From NCBI GenBank assembly GCA_013360875.1, contig JABWAU010000022.1, positions 1-38,551 of the forward strand: DNA of 38,551 nucleotides, given 5' to 3'. The stretch comes from Anaerolineales bacterium. GTDB taxonomy: Bacteria; Chloroflexota; Anaerolineae; Anaerolineales; Villigracilaceae. Below the pieces are notes generated by a model. It saw only the letters and a list, made by a program, of their open reading frames with translations, was not told the origin of the DNA and did not search any database. A program made the position numbers and the translations under genes. Positions 23,122 through 30,978 of this stretch are shown piece after piece (the first letter of the stretch is position 1; every line of letters begins with the position of its first letter).

Positions 23122-23667
23122 ATGTCAACTGGCAATCTAGACGATTTCGATGAAACCTTCGATGAAGAAGCCGAAGCGCCGGAGGAATCCAGCAACCGTA
23201 CCTTCCTGTTCGTGGCGGGCGGTCTGGGTGTGCTGATCCTGGTTGTCCTCCTCTGTGTGGGCGGTTACGCGCTCTTCAACTACAATGCCGCTCAGTCGGC
23301 GAATGCGACGGCGCAGGCGAGAGCCGTGGAGCAGGAAGCGACCGTGCAAGCCGCGTTGACGCAGACCGCCGTCGTCGTTCAGGCGCAGGCTGATCAGGCG
23401 ACCGCCACGGTTCCTCCGACGAATACTCCTGTCATTGCTGAAGCGACGGCGACCCCGACCGAAACGGCAAACCCCGCCACCGCCACCGTCGGCGCGGCGT
23501 TCACGCAGATCGCCGCCTCCACGCAGACGATCATTCCCACCTCCACGGCGTTGCCCAATACCGGCTTTGCGGACGAGGTGGGCATACCGGGCATGCTTGC
23601 CATGGCGCTGGCGTTTGTGGTCGTGATCTTCCTGGTCAGAAGGTTGAGAGCGGCGCCGACGCGGTAG
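23122..23667 (+). CDS. Surface stalk protein with LPNTG-type sorting signal
   Basis: A 181-residue protein: an acidic N-terminus, a membrane segment (about 28-52), an Ala/Gln/Thr-rich stalk with repeated ATAQA/QTAV-type words, a Pro/Thr-rich spacer, then LPNTG (144-148), a hydrophobic segment (154-172) and RRLR. The C-terminal arrangement is that of a sortase substrate. The presence of an N-terminal membrane segment without a classical signal peptide cleavage site is unusual. The ATG follows GAGGAG. It is last in the operon, separated by 34 bases from the preceding gene, and a strong terminator follows. No sortase gene is in the window. Confidence 0.72.
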   Translation: MSTGNLDDFDETFDEEAEAPEESSNRTFLFVAGGLGVLILVVLLCVGGYALFNYNAAQSANATAQARAVEQEATVQAALTQTAVVVQAQADQATATVPPTNTPVIAEATATPTETANPATATVGAAFTQIAASTQTIIPTSTALPNTGFADEVGIPGMLAMALAFVVVIFLVRRLRAAPTR

Positions 23668-23685
23668 CTCATTCACTGGAATTAA

Positions 23686-23717
23686 AGAGACCCCAAGGTA
23701 AAAGACTTGGGGTCTCT
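23686..23717. terminator. Terminator at the end of the eight-gene operon
   Basis: Perfect twelve-base arms AGAGACCCCAAG (23686-23697) and CTTGGGGTCTCT (23706-23717) with an eight-base loop. It lies between convergent genes and can serve both strands; the T-run is weak on each side. Confidence 0.8.
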
Positions 23718-23721
23718 AACA

Positions 23722-25392
23722 TTATTCTTCCAAAACACTGACTCGTAATCTTCCAAAGATGTAATGCCTGATGCCTGTTCTATTGGATTGTGGAGGGGCT
23801 TCAAATGCGTAAGTGACCAGGTACCTTGCATTGCCAAATGCCCTGATTTGTTTTCCCTCCTGCCAGTTTATTAAATCATAATGGCGAAGCAATTCGTAGT
23901 CGAAACTTCGACCTTGCGTCATGGGGGCAGGGTACCATTGTAATAATTTGTTCCCAAACTCAGGAACCCAATCCCATTTGCCACCCCCAATATCATAATC
24001 CACTGGAATGATATTTGAATTTGAACGCTTTTTCCAGTCTGTGACGATGAAATCAAGAGCCTGCATTTTTTGGATCAGGGGTACATCCGCCTCGGTCAAC
24101 ACATCCCCGCGATATTGAAGGTGATCACGGATGATCAAAAAGCCGCATAAGATATTGATTATGCTGAATCCCGCCAATGATATATAAGAGATCCCAGAGA
24201 TTATTTTTCCTGCACAGCCTCCAATGAGGATCGCAGTTGGCAACAGAAAGATGATAAACAAGAACATCGGGAGAAATTGCACTGTTTGGTCGGGTCGTTC
24301 ACCCTCGATCCAGGCGGGACCGTTCAGCCAGGAAGATATACCGTAGGATAGACTTATGAATAACCCTGCCAGAATAACCAGCCTCAATGCAGGAGAATTC
24401 ACTCTAATCTCAAAGTTCTTTGACGAGGTCAGTTTCCAGACAATAGCGACGAGCAAAGACGCGAAGACTGTAAACGCAAAGACAGCCTGTAGCAGGTAGG
24501 TTCTCCCAACCAGCTTTAGCAGGAAATTGGATGTGGATGAAAGCAGTTGTGGGGATGCATGTTTAAAGGTCAGGTCAAATTCTGAACTGTTTGTCCATTG
24601 GAAAGTTACATAATTGGGCAGGCTCCAGAACGCATTCCAAAAGGTATGGAGTGTGCCAACCATCCCCAAGCTGCCTTTTCTGTAACCTAAGATTTGTTCC
24701 AACCCTACATTTTGAAAGTATGGGTGCCAGGTTAGGATGATCGACGATGATATTAGAATCAAAAGAATAATTAGGACGGGGAAAGCACCATTCAATCTGG
24801 GACGTCTATATAGAAGAATGATACTCGTCAGGAACGCCATCACAATAGCGTTAACAATCCCCGCCAGGTATAGAGATGGAGCCAGAAGGATTAAGACTAT
24901 TATCGGAGGCAAACTCCAAAGGGATGGTTTTTCCAGATATCGTACTGCCAGATAGATGAAGCAGATGTTGACCAGTGTCATCGTATATTGGTTCCAAAAC
25001 TCAACCGAGGATGAACGTAAAATGACCGATAAAAGTGACGGGATGACAGCCAATAGGAAATATTTCCAATCCCTGCCAAACGATCTCCACCCCACGAGCG
25101 TCAAAAGAACGATCTGGATCAAGCCTAGAAAAAAACTGACAGAGAGAAGATTGGGCAGGGCACTCAAAATAAAACCTAACAAAACCATGCCGTTGGGATT
25201 AGGTATATCTGTGGAACTGATCAAACCGACAGGTATGTTTCGAACCCCGGAAGTGTACCCCAGCCATATATTCGTTGCCTGGTCCTCACGCCATTGTGAT
25301 ATTTGTGCCCAATAGTACCTGTCTACAACAAGCAAAATGACAAAGAAAGTGATAATGGCAATTGTGATGATTTTCCTGTTATTTTGGATCAC
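23722..25392 (-). CDS. Polytopic membrane protein, GT-C glycosyltransferase-like
   Basis: A 556-residue protein with about eleven or twelve hydrophobic segments and a C-terminal soluble tail of roughly 120 residues. After the first membrane segment comes WREDQATNIWLG (34-45). An acidic pair in this loop is the hallmark of GT-C transferases that use lipid-linked sugars, so transfer of a sugar to protein or glycan outside the membrane is plausible. No named family is recognised. The coding sequence is clearly more AT-rich than the neighbours on both sides. It probably belongs to the phosphohexomutase transcript upstream, with a 66-base gap to the preceding gene. Confidence 0.7.
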   Translation of the reverse strand: MIQNNRKIITIAIITFFVILLVVDRYYWAQISQWREDQATNIWLGYTSGVRNIPVGLISSTDIPNPNGMVLLGFILSALPNLLSVSFFLGLIQIVLLTLVGWRSFGRDWKYFLLAVIPSLLSVILRSSSVEFWNQYTMTLVNICFIYLAVRYLEKPSLWSLPPIIVLILLAPSLYLAGIVNAIVMAFLTSIILLYRRPRLNGAFPVLIILLILISSSIILTWHPYFQNVGLEQILGYRKGSLGMVGTLHTFWNAFWSLPNYVTFQWTNSSEFDLTFKHASPQLLSSTSNFLLKLVGRTYLLQAVFAFTVFASLLVAIVWKLTSSKNFEIRVNSPALRLVILAGLFISLSYGISSWLNGPAWIEGERPDQTVQFLPMFLFIIFLLPTAILIGGCAGKIISGISYISLAGFSIINILCGFLIIRDHLQYRGDVLTEADVPLIQKMQALDFIVTDWKKRSNSNIIPVDYDIGGGKWDWVPEFGNKLLQWYPAPMTQGRSFDYELLRHYDLINWQEGKQIRAFGNARYLVTYAFEAPPQSNRTGIRHYIFGRLRVSVLEE

Positions 25393-25458
25393 GATGCAAA
25401 GTCCTTGGTGAAGAATGTCGGTGACAATTATGGGCAGGGATACAACTTGGTGTGCCTA

Positions 25459-26574
25459 TCAGCGGATCAGGAGCCTAATAATAAACTCATAGAAAGGGGT
25501 GGCATGGATTTCACCAGCCCACGAGAAATATCTGGGAGAAAAGATGGAGACGACTCCTATGAGAATAAGAGCCTGCAGGAACTGTCTTTGATGTTCAGAT
25601 ATGGCCTCGGGATGATTTACTGCAAGCGTGTAGGAATGAAAAAGACAGAGCATGAATATTCCAAGGGAGAGCAGGGAAAAGATCCGCGTTGTATCCAATG
25701 AAAAAAAGGAGACGCCATAGTTAACGGCGAAAATCACGGAAACAGAAAGGTAAAACCTTTTGTCCCATTTGAAGAACATCAAAAAGCAGATAATGATTGC
25801 CAGCCAATGGATGTTGAATAATGAAAAAAGCGACAATGGAAGATGAGTGATGTTCAATTTAGTCCATTCCCATACACTCCTGGTAAAGAGAAATTCAGCA
25901 CGCGGTGCGACTGTGATCTGGTTGAATGCCAGAAAGGCCTTGACCAGCAATGTGCCGGCAATCCCGCCTGCCCCCATTGCCATTACATGTTGGATTTTGA
26001 TGCCGTCGCGTGAAAACCATCTTAATGCAATGATCTCGCCGGCGGCAATCAGGAATACAAGGTGATTCGTCGAACCCAAGACGGCAAGGGCAAATATCAA
26101 CAAGGCCGAATTTGTAAAAAGAAAAGGGATTGTCAAGGCAACCGACAGCCCGTCCGGCATGCCCAGCCATGTAAAGAGGACAGTAGTTAATGGGCTGGTG
26201 ATGAGGAGTGCGGAAAAGATCAGCGCCTGTAATGCCCCCCAGCGAAGATATGTGTATACAACAAAAACCGCATACCCGCATACGATGATCACATAACAAA
26301 GAATATTGAATGTCAGTGGTGATGTAAGGTTAAGAATAAAAGCAATGGCCGGGAGAAGAAGTGTTTCCTGAAAATTATTACGGAAGTGTATATCCGTCCT
26401 TGTGATAAACAGATTTTCAGAGAGTCGTTGGTAAGGCGCCTCCGGGACGACCCCCACCCCATTGATGAGGGTCACAATAACGAACAAGAAACCCAAAGAC
26501 AGGAACCATAATTTGTGCCTGCCCAGTTCCTGTACTTTTGTGTACAACCAATCTAACACTGTTGATGGAAGCAT
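25459..26574 (-). CDS. Polytopic membrane protein, unknown
   Basis: A 371-residue protein with about nine or ten hydrophobic segments. The loop after the first contains RTDIHFRNNFQET, and LTSPLTTVLFTWLGMPDGLSVAL lies mid-protein. It may be a second, smaller GT-C-type or polymer-handling membrane protein, but no motif proves this. The start at 26574 is eight bases after the phosphohexomutase stop; longer in-frame codons lie inside that gene and look like shadow sequence. It shares the low GC content of the gene that follows it. Confidence 0.65.
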   Translation of the reverse strand: MLPSTVLDWLYTKVQELGRHKLWFLSLGFLFVIVTLINGVGVVPEAPYQRLSENLFITRTDIHFRNNFQETLLLPAIAFILNLTSPLTFNILCYVIIVCGYAVFVVYTYLRWGALQALIFSALLITSPLTTVLFTWLGMPDGLSVALTIPFLFTNSALLIFALAVLGSTNHLVFLIAAGEIIALRWFSRDGIKIQHVMAMGAGGIAGTLLVKAFLAFNQITVAPRAEFLFTRSVWEWTKLNITHLPLSLFSLFNIHWLAIIICFLMFFKWDKRFYLSVSVIFAVNYGVSFFSLDTTRIFSLLSLGIFMLCLFHSYTLAVNHPEAISEHQRQFLQALILIGVVSIFSPRYFSWAGEIHATPFYEFIIRLLIR

Positions 26575-26582
26575 CGATAGTT

Positions 26583-28064
26583 TTACACCACGCTCTTCGC
26601 AACCTGTTCGCCGTACCCCAGCAGCGCCCTGACCATCTCCTGCGAGCGCCCCTCCGCATAAACGCGCAGGACGGGTTCTGTGCCGGATGGACGGATCAAC
26701 AACCATGAGTCATCCGCCATGATGTACTTGACGCCGTCGCGCTGGCTGACCTCGGACACCTTCTCGCCTCCGATCTCCGCCGGAGCCTGCTTCGTCAAAA
26801 ATTCCGTCATCTCCGCCTTGGCCACCGGACGGCTCAAGCGCAAATCCGTGCGTTCGTAATAGGCGGGACCGACGTCCTTCAACAGGTCCTCCACCATCGC
26901 GTGCAGGGTCCTGCCCGATTCCGCGATCATCTCCACCAGCAGCAACCCCATGATGGGACCGTCGCCTTCGGGGATGTGTCCCTTGAACGAGATGCCGCCC
27001 GACTCCTCGCCGCCGATCAACACGTCCTCGGTCATCATGTAATCCGCAATGTGGTTGAAACCCACCGGCGTTTCGTAAAGGGTCAAGCCGTAGCGTTTGG
27101 CGAGGCGGTCAATCATGCGCGTCGTGGAAACCGTCCGCACGACCGCGCCGCTCATGCCGCGTTTTTCCACGAGATATTTCAAGGACAACGCCATGATCTT
27201 GTGCGGGTCCACGAAATTGCCGCGTTCGTCCATCGCGCCGATGCGGTCCGCGTCGCCGTCGGTCACGATGCCGAAGTTGCCCATCCCCGAACTGATGGCG
27301 GACGCCAGCGCGTTGAGATACTTCGCAATGGGTTCGGGATGCACGCTGCCGAAGCCGGGATTCATCTCGCCGCGGATCTCGGCGATCTCGCAACCCGTTC
27401 CCTGCAAAAAGGATTTGATCACGCCGCGCCCTGAACCGTACATGGCGTCCACCACAAAGCGTTGAGGGTCGTCCGCGATGATGTCGGTATTGATCAACGT
27501 TCGCAGGTGGTCGAAATAGGCGGGCAACGGGTTGAACTTCTGGATCAAGCCCGCCTCGCGCGCCATTCTGAAATCCATCAGGTTGGGACCACGCGCCTGT
27601 TGTTCGTTATCGTTGATGTAGATTTCCACGCGGCGGCATTGTTCCGGCAAAGCGGACCCGCCGAACGCGCCCTTGAGTTTGACGCCGTTGTAACGCGGCG
27701 CGTTGTGCGAGGCGGTGATCATCACACCGGCAACCGCGTTTTGATGTTTGACGGCGTAGGAGATGGCCGGGGTCGGCGCGTCGGCTTGCGCCAGCAGGAC
27801 GGTGAATCCATTCGCGGCGAGGACGCGCGCCACTTCGCCCGCGTATCTGTCCGAGAGGAAACGCGTATCGAAACCGACCACGATCTTTTTGGGGTCGGGA
27901 GTCTGCTGACCGTTCCCTGTTTTGTCCACAGGACTGCTTCGCTTGTCCCAATACTCCGAGGCGACCGCGTCGGCGATGGCTTGCGCCACCATGCGCAGAT
28001 TGCTGAATGTGAATGTGTCCGAGATGACGGCGCGCCAGCCGTCCGTTCCAAAGTGTATGGGCAT
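26583..28064 (-). CDS. Alpha-D-phosphohexomutase (phosphoglucomutase/phosphoglucosamine mutase type)
   Basis: A 493-residue mutase that moves phosphate between C1 and C6 of a hexose. All four family motifs are present: the phosphoserine loop TASHNAPRYNG (Ser119), metal-binding DGDADR (269-274), sugar-binding GEESGG (352-357) and phosphate-binding RPSGTEP (458-464). Residues 43-58 form a hydrophilic loop rich in Gly, Gln and Pro not typical of the family. Glucose, mannose or glucosamine phosphate cannot be told apart by eye. AAGGAAC precedes the ATG. It heads a transcript with two polytopic proteins, which fits supply of sugar for a surface glycan. Confidence 0.9.
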   Translation of the reverse strand: MPIHFGTDGWRAVISDTFTFSNLRMVAQAIADAVASEYWDKRSSPVDKTGNGQQTPDPKKIVVGFDTRFLSDRYAGEVARVLAANGFTVLLAQADAPTPAISYAVKHQNAVAGVMITASHNAPRYNGVKLKGAFGGSALPEQCRRVEIYINDNEQQARGPNLMDFRMAREAGLIQKFNPLPAYFDHLRTLINTDIIADDPQRFVVDAMYGSGRGVIKSFLQGTGCEIAEIRGEMNPGFGSVHPEPIAKYLNALASAISSGMGNFGIVTDGDADRIGAMDERGNFVDPHKIMALSLKYLVEKRGMSGAVVRTVSTTRMIDRLAKRYGLTLYETPVGFNHIADYMMTEDVLIGGEESGGISFKGHIPEGDGPIMGLLLVEMIAESGRTLHAMVEDLLKDVGPAYYERTDLRLSRPVAKAEMTEFLTKQAPAEIGGEKVSEVSQRDGVKYIMADDSWLLIRPSGTEPVLRVYAEGRSQEMVRALLGYGEQVAKSVV

Positions 28065-28087
28065 GAAAGTTCCTTTTTGAGATTATG

Positions 28088-28142
28088 TATGGAATCCAGA
28101 AGCTTGCATCTGCATCACCAACAGCAAGTGTTGGATTCCATA
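28088..28142. repeat. Palindromic repeat related to the 6125-6203 element
   Basis: Perfect eleven-base arms TATGGAATCCA (28088-28098) and TGGATTCCATA (28132-28142) enclose a second partial pairing (CTTGC with GCAAG). The word GGAATCCAGAAG is shared with the element in the exporter leader. It lies between the DUF389 gene stop and the phosphohexomutase start and may also act as a terminator. Confidence 0.7.
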
Positions 28143-28147
28143 AGGGG

Positions 28148-29446
28148 TTATGGTGTCGAAGCGGCGGGTGGAGTCGCAGAGGGTTGCCAGTCTGGGACCG
28201 GCGTGGCGGTGACCAGCACCGATTGGATCATCCATCCCTCCACGCGTTCGTCGTTGATGACGGCAAAGACATGCACCCAGATCACGCCGTTCAATTCCTG
28301 AAGTTCATCCGGGATGATGGTGACCGTGGAGCCGTTGCCGAGCGTCCGCAGTACGATCCCGCCCGGTCTTTCGCGGATGAACGCGCCGCCTCCCTCGGAG
28401 GCGCGGATGATCGCGATGATGGGGGTCGGTTCGGCGGTGACAGTGTTGGTGGGCGTCCGCGTGGGAGGGATGGTGGTCGTGGATCTTGCTGTGGGTGTCT
28501 GCGAGGAGGTTGAGGTGGGAACGCCGATGATGGCGGTCACCGGAGGGGAGGTGGATGTGATGGTGGGAACCAGCGGCAGGGTGGATGTGGCTTGGGGGGT
28601 GAAAGCAGGCTCAGGCGTGGAAAGACCCGCCTGTAGCTTTATCCAATCCATTGTGCCGGTGGAGGTCGCCAGCCACGCGATGATGAGTACGAGGATGAGT
28701 CCCGTGAATGAAACCCCGCCGAAGGTCCTGGGATGGAAGCGCAGGAAGAAGAGGGTGAGGAGACAAAAGAGGGTCGCCCATGCGTAGTGGACGAGGAAGA
28801 CCAACATTCCCTGGGGCCACAAGCCTTCGATGCCGCTTCCCAAACCGAAGCCTGCCGCGCAGAGCGGAAGGAAGAATTCATACGCCACGAGCGCGCTGGG
28901 CAGGTAAGGGCGTTGTTCCGAGCGGACAAAGGAGAGGGTGATGAGGATCGCGCCGATTGCCAGCACGAAGAAATCGGGCGCCCACAGGCGGCTGTGAAGG
29001 AAGGCTTCGTTGAAGGTGCGCGGTTGTGGGAAGACCCGCGTGGCGAAACCGGCGACGACCCCGCCTGTGAAGGCGAGGGATGAACTGAGGATCAGGGCGG
29101 CGAAGGTCTGCGCGAACATGCGTCCCGCGCCGGCGATCATTCCGAGGGACAAGCCGATCCAGGGGGTCAATACCGGCGCGACGAGAACGCCGAAGATGAG
29201 CAGGCTTTGCGAGTCGAGGAAATATCCCAGTCCGATGATCGCTCCGGCGACGAGGGCAAAGATGTAGAGTTCGTAGGTGGGAAAGGCTCGCTTGGCGAGA
29301 TGGGAAAATAAGGCGGCGCGTCCTTCTTCGTCTGTTGGGAAGTAGGCGCGTCGCATGGCGCGCCGCCTCCTGGCGCGCGCGGAGACGAATTCCCGCGTTG
29401 ATTCCGGTTCGGGTTGGGATTGCGTCGTGATTTCTGAATGATCCAT
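28148..29446 (-). CDS. DUF389 membrane protein with C-terminal SH3-like domain
   Basis: A 432-residue protein. A charged, Arg-rich N-terminus is followed by about eight hydrophobic segments (from about residue 58 to 265), with LLIFGVLVAPVLTPWIGLSLG being the characteristic stretch of DUF389 proteins. A Thr/Pro/Ser-rich linker (about 280-345) then leads to a bacterial SH3-like domain (FIRERPGGIVLRTLGNGSTV and EGWMIQSVLV). The SH3 domain would be outside the cell, where such domains bind glycans or peptides. Most DUF389 proteins lack this tail. It starts 17 bases after the HAD gene stop, so the two share a transcript. Confidence 0.78.
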   Translation of the reverse strand: MDHSEITTQSQPEPESTREFVSARARRRRAMRRAYFPTDEEGRAALFSHLAKRAFPTYELYIFALVAGAIIGLGYFLDSQSLLIFGVLVAPVLTPWIGLSLGMIAGAGRMFAQTFAALILSSSLAFTGGVVAGFATRVFPQPRTFNEAFLHSRLWAPDFFVLAIGAILITLSFVRSEQRPYLPSALVAYEFFLPLCAAGFGLGSGIEGLWPQGMLVFLVHYAWATLFCLLTLFFLRFHPRTFGGVSFTGLILVLIIAWLATSTGTMDWIKLQAGLSTPEPAFTPQATSTLPLVPTITSTSPPVTAIIGVPTSTSSQTPTARSTTTIPPTRTPTNTVTAEPTPIIAIIRASEGGGAFIRERPGGIVLRTLGNGSTVTIIPDELQELNGVIWVHVFAVINDERVEGWMIQSVLVTATPVPDWQPSATPPAASTP

Positions 29447-29463
29447 ACAAAGATAATGCCGGT

Positions 29464-29934
29464 TTACTTTCTCGAAGTAGCGCTGATGCGCAGGGGTTTT
29501 TCCAGCAGTTCCAAAGCGGTGATGATGTCGGGCGCGAGGAGGTCGGCGGATAAAAGCGTTTCCACCGCCGCGCCTTCCTTCGATAGCACGCAGATTCCGA
29601 GCGCGGATTCCTTGAGCATCTCCGCGTCGTTCGCTCCCTGACCGATTGCAACGACTTGGTCCGCGCCAAGTCCCCGGACGTAACCGGCTTTTTGTTCGGG
29701 TTCGTTGCCGGGTTGTATGCGTACCGCCGTGAGATCGAGTTGCCGGTCTATCAGGGCTTGTTTTCCATGCGTATCTGCGGTTAGCAGATGGATGGTCAGT
29801 TTATCCTTCAACGCTTCAATCTTTTCTGCGACTCCCTCAATGAGTTGCCCGTCAATTGCCAGTGTCCCGTTAACGTCCGTGACAAGGTGTTCCAGTTTCA
29901 GCGTTCCGCGGCCGGGGATGTTGATCTCGATCAC
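29464..29934 (-). CDS. Small HAD-superfamily protein, P-type-ATPase-like
   Basis: A 156-residue single-domain HAD protein. Motif I reads DVNGTLA, so the nucleophile Asp is present but the second Asp of DxDGT phosphatases is Asn. Motif II is HLLTADTHG, a Lys follows, and motif IV GQGANDAEML is intact. It resembles soluble proteins homologous to the phosphorylation domain of P-type ATPases. Without the general acid it may be a slow phosphatase or a phosphate-accepting regulator. The start is a GTG at 29934 with a TATAAT seven bases before it, implying a leaderless transcript. Confidence 0.75.
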   Translation of the reverse strand: MIEINIPGRGTLKLEHLVTDVNGTLAIDGQLIEGVAEKIEALKDKLTIHLLTADTHGKQALIDRQLDLTAVRIQPGNEPEQKAGYVRGLGADQVVAIGQGANDAEMLKESALGICVLSKEGAAVETLLSADLLAPDIITALELLEKPLRISATSRK

Positions 29935-29941
29935 GCGTTCA

Positions 29942-29947
29942 ATTATA
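29942..29947 (-). promoter_or_regulatory. -10 box directly before the HAD gene
   Basis: TATAAT on the minus strand, seven bases from the GTG start codon, leaving no space for a leader or ribosome-binding site. The -35 region is not recognisable. Confidence 0.5.
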
Positions 29948-30027
29948 CAGGGAAGTCAGGGAGGATGGGGTGGGGTCTCGATGGATTTCCCAAACGCTTC
30001 ACGCGTGACGTGAGCCTGACTCTGTTA

Positions 30028-30055
30028 TTGACACTCTTTTCTCATCGGGTATAAT
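30028..30055 (+). promoter_or_regulatory. Consensus promoter of tRNA-Lys
   Basis: TTGACA at 30028-30033 and TATAAT at 30050-30055 with a 16-base spacer. The expected start is near 30062, about ten bases before the tRNA. It is the best consensus promoter in the window. Confidence 0.85.
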
Positions 30056-30072
30056 ACCGTCCGCACGACAGG

Positions 30073-30144
30073 GGCCCCGTAGCTCAATGGCAGAGCAGTT
30101 GACTCTTAATCAATTGGTTGAGCGTTCAAATCGCTCCGGGGTCA
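30073..30144 (+). tRNA. trnK: tRNA-Lys (anticodon CTT)
   Basis: A 72-base cloverleaf. The acceptor arms GGCCCCG and CGGGGTC pair with one G-U, the D arm is GCTC...GAGC, the anticodon stem GTTGA/TCAAT encloses loop CTCTTAA with anticodon CTT, and the T arm GAGCG/CGCTC encloses TTCAAAT. The discriminator base is A and CCA is not encoded. A consensus promoter precedes it and a terminator follows within six bases. Confidence 0.93.
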
Positions 30145-30149
30145 CAGGG

Positions 30150-30174
30150 ACAACCCGCAGGGCGGGTTGTTTTT
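30150..30174 (+). terminator. Terminator after tRNA-Lys
   Basis: Eight-base arms ACAACCCG (30150-30157) and CGGGTTGT (30163-30170) with a five-base loop, followed by TTTT. Confidence 0.88.
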
Positions 30175-30191
30175 ACTTTGGTATGATTAAC

Positions 30192-30246
30192 CCGTAGCGC
30201 GACTTTCAAGTTGCAACCCAAAGGCGGCATAAATGTCGCGTTACGG
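30192..30246. repeat. Inverted repeat upstream of the NusG-like gene
   Basis: Twelve-base arms at 30192-30203 (CCGTAGCGCGAC) and 30235-30246 match at 11 positions. Part of the interior (30201-30222) matches 2431-2452 at 19 of 22 positions, so it is a dispersed repeat. Confidence 0.65.
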
Positions 30247-30311
30247 ATGGGATAGTTTTTGCAAAGTACTGCCATATCTCATGGTTTTCAACGGATGGAC
30301 AGGTTCACAAC

Positions 30312-30824
30312 ATGACTCTTTCCTGGTATGCGATGCGAAGCAAACCCAACAAGGAGGATTTCCTCGCCGGTCAACTCCAGGCGCACGGCGTGGAGGTTTA
30401 TTATCCGGTTCTGCGCGTGAACCCGGTCAATCGGCGCGCCCGCAAGTTGCGCCCGTATTTTCCGAATTATCTCTTTGTGCATGTGGATTTGGAGGCGGTC
30501 AACGTTTCGGATCTGCGCTGGATGCCGGGCGCTTCGGGATTGGTCAGTTTCGACGGGGAACCCGCCTCTGTGCCGGACCTGTTGATCGCCGCGCTCAGGA
30601 AACAAATTGACCTGCACAATGAGACCGTCCGCGACCAGGGGAGGAATTTCCGCCGGGGCGATATCGTCCTGATCCAGGAAGGTCCCTTTGCGGGATATGA
30701 AGCGGTCTTCGATACGCACATTTCAGGCGAGGAGCGGGTGAGGGTGTTGTTGAGTCTGCTTCAGAACAGGCAAATGCCGGTCGAAATCGCGAGCAGGCAG
30801 ATCAGACGCGTGAAGCGTGCTTGA
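30312..30824 (+). CDS. NusG-family transcription factor (RfaH/LoaP-like paralogue)
   Basis: A 170-residue protein with an N-terminal NGN domain (LSWYAMRSKPNKEDFLAGQL, LRPYFPNYLFVHV) and a C-terminal KOW domain (RRGDIVLIQEGPFAGYEAVF, about 117-137). The main NusG normally lies beside secE and ribosomal genes. This copy stands at the head of a surface-glycan cluster, as RfaH, UpdY and LoaP proteins do, so a role in keeping RNA polymerase processive through the long glycan operon is likely. No ops-like element is recognised nearby. The stop is followed by a 154-base gap before the sugar transferase. Confidence 0.85.
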   Translation: MTLSWYAMRSKPNKEDFLAGQLQAHGVEVYYPVLRVNPVNRRARKLRPYFPNYLFVHVDLEAVNVSDLRWMPGASGLVSFDGEPASVPDLLIAALRKQIDLHNETVRDQGRNFRRGDIVLIQEGPFAGYEAVFDTHISGEERVRVLLSLLQNRQMPVEIASRQIRRVKRA

Positions 30825-30832
30825 CAATTGTC
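30823..30832. other. Short palindrome at the end of the NusG-like gene
   Basis: GACAATTGTC is a perfect ten-base palindrome that includes part of the stop codon. It is too short for a terminator and could be an operator or chance. The interval 30825-30978 otherwise shows no clear promoter; a GGGAG site lies before the sugar transferase ATG. Confidence 0.3.
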
Positions 30833-30978
30833 GGACAAATTTTTAGCGGGGGGAATGATGCTCCATACCCTTCCTGTAACTTTTATATGGACGAGGCGTC
30901 ATGGGTATAACCTGCGGAGTGTGATTTTTTATCGTATCGTTGATTCGTTCTCTGCATCGCGCAGAGGGAGATGAATTT

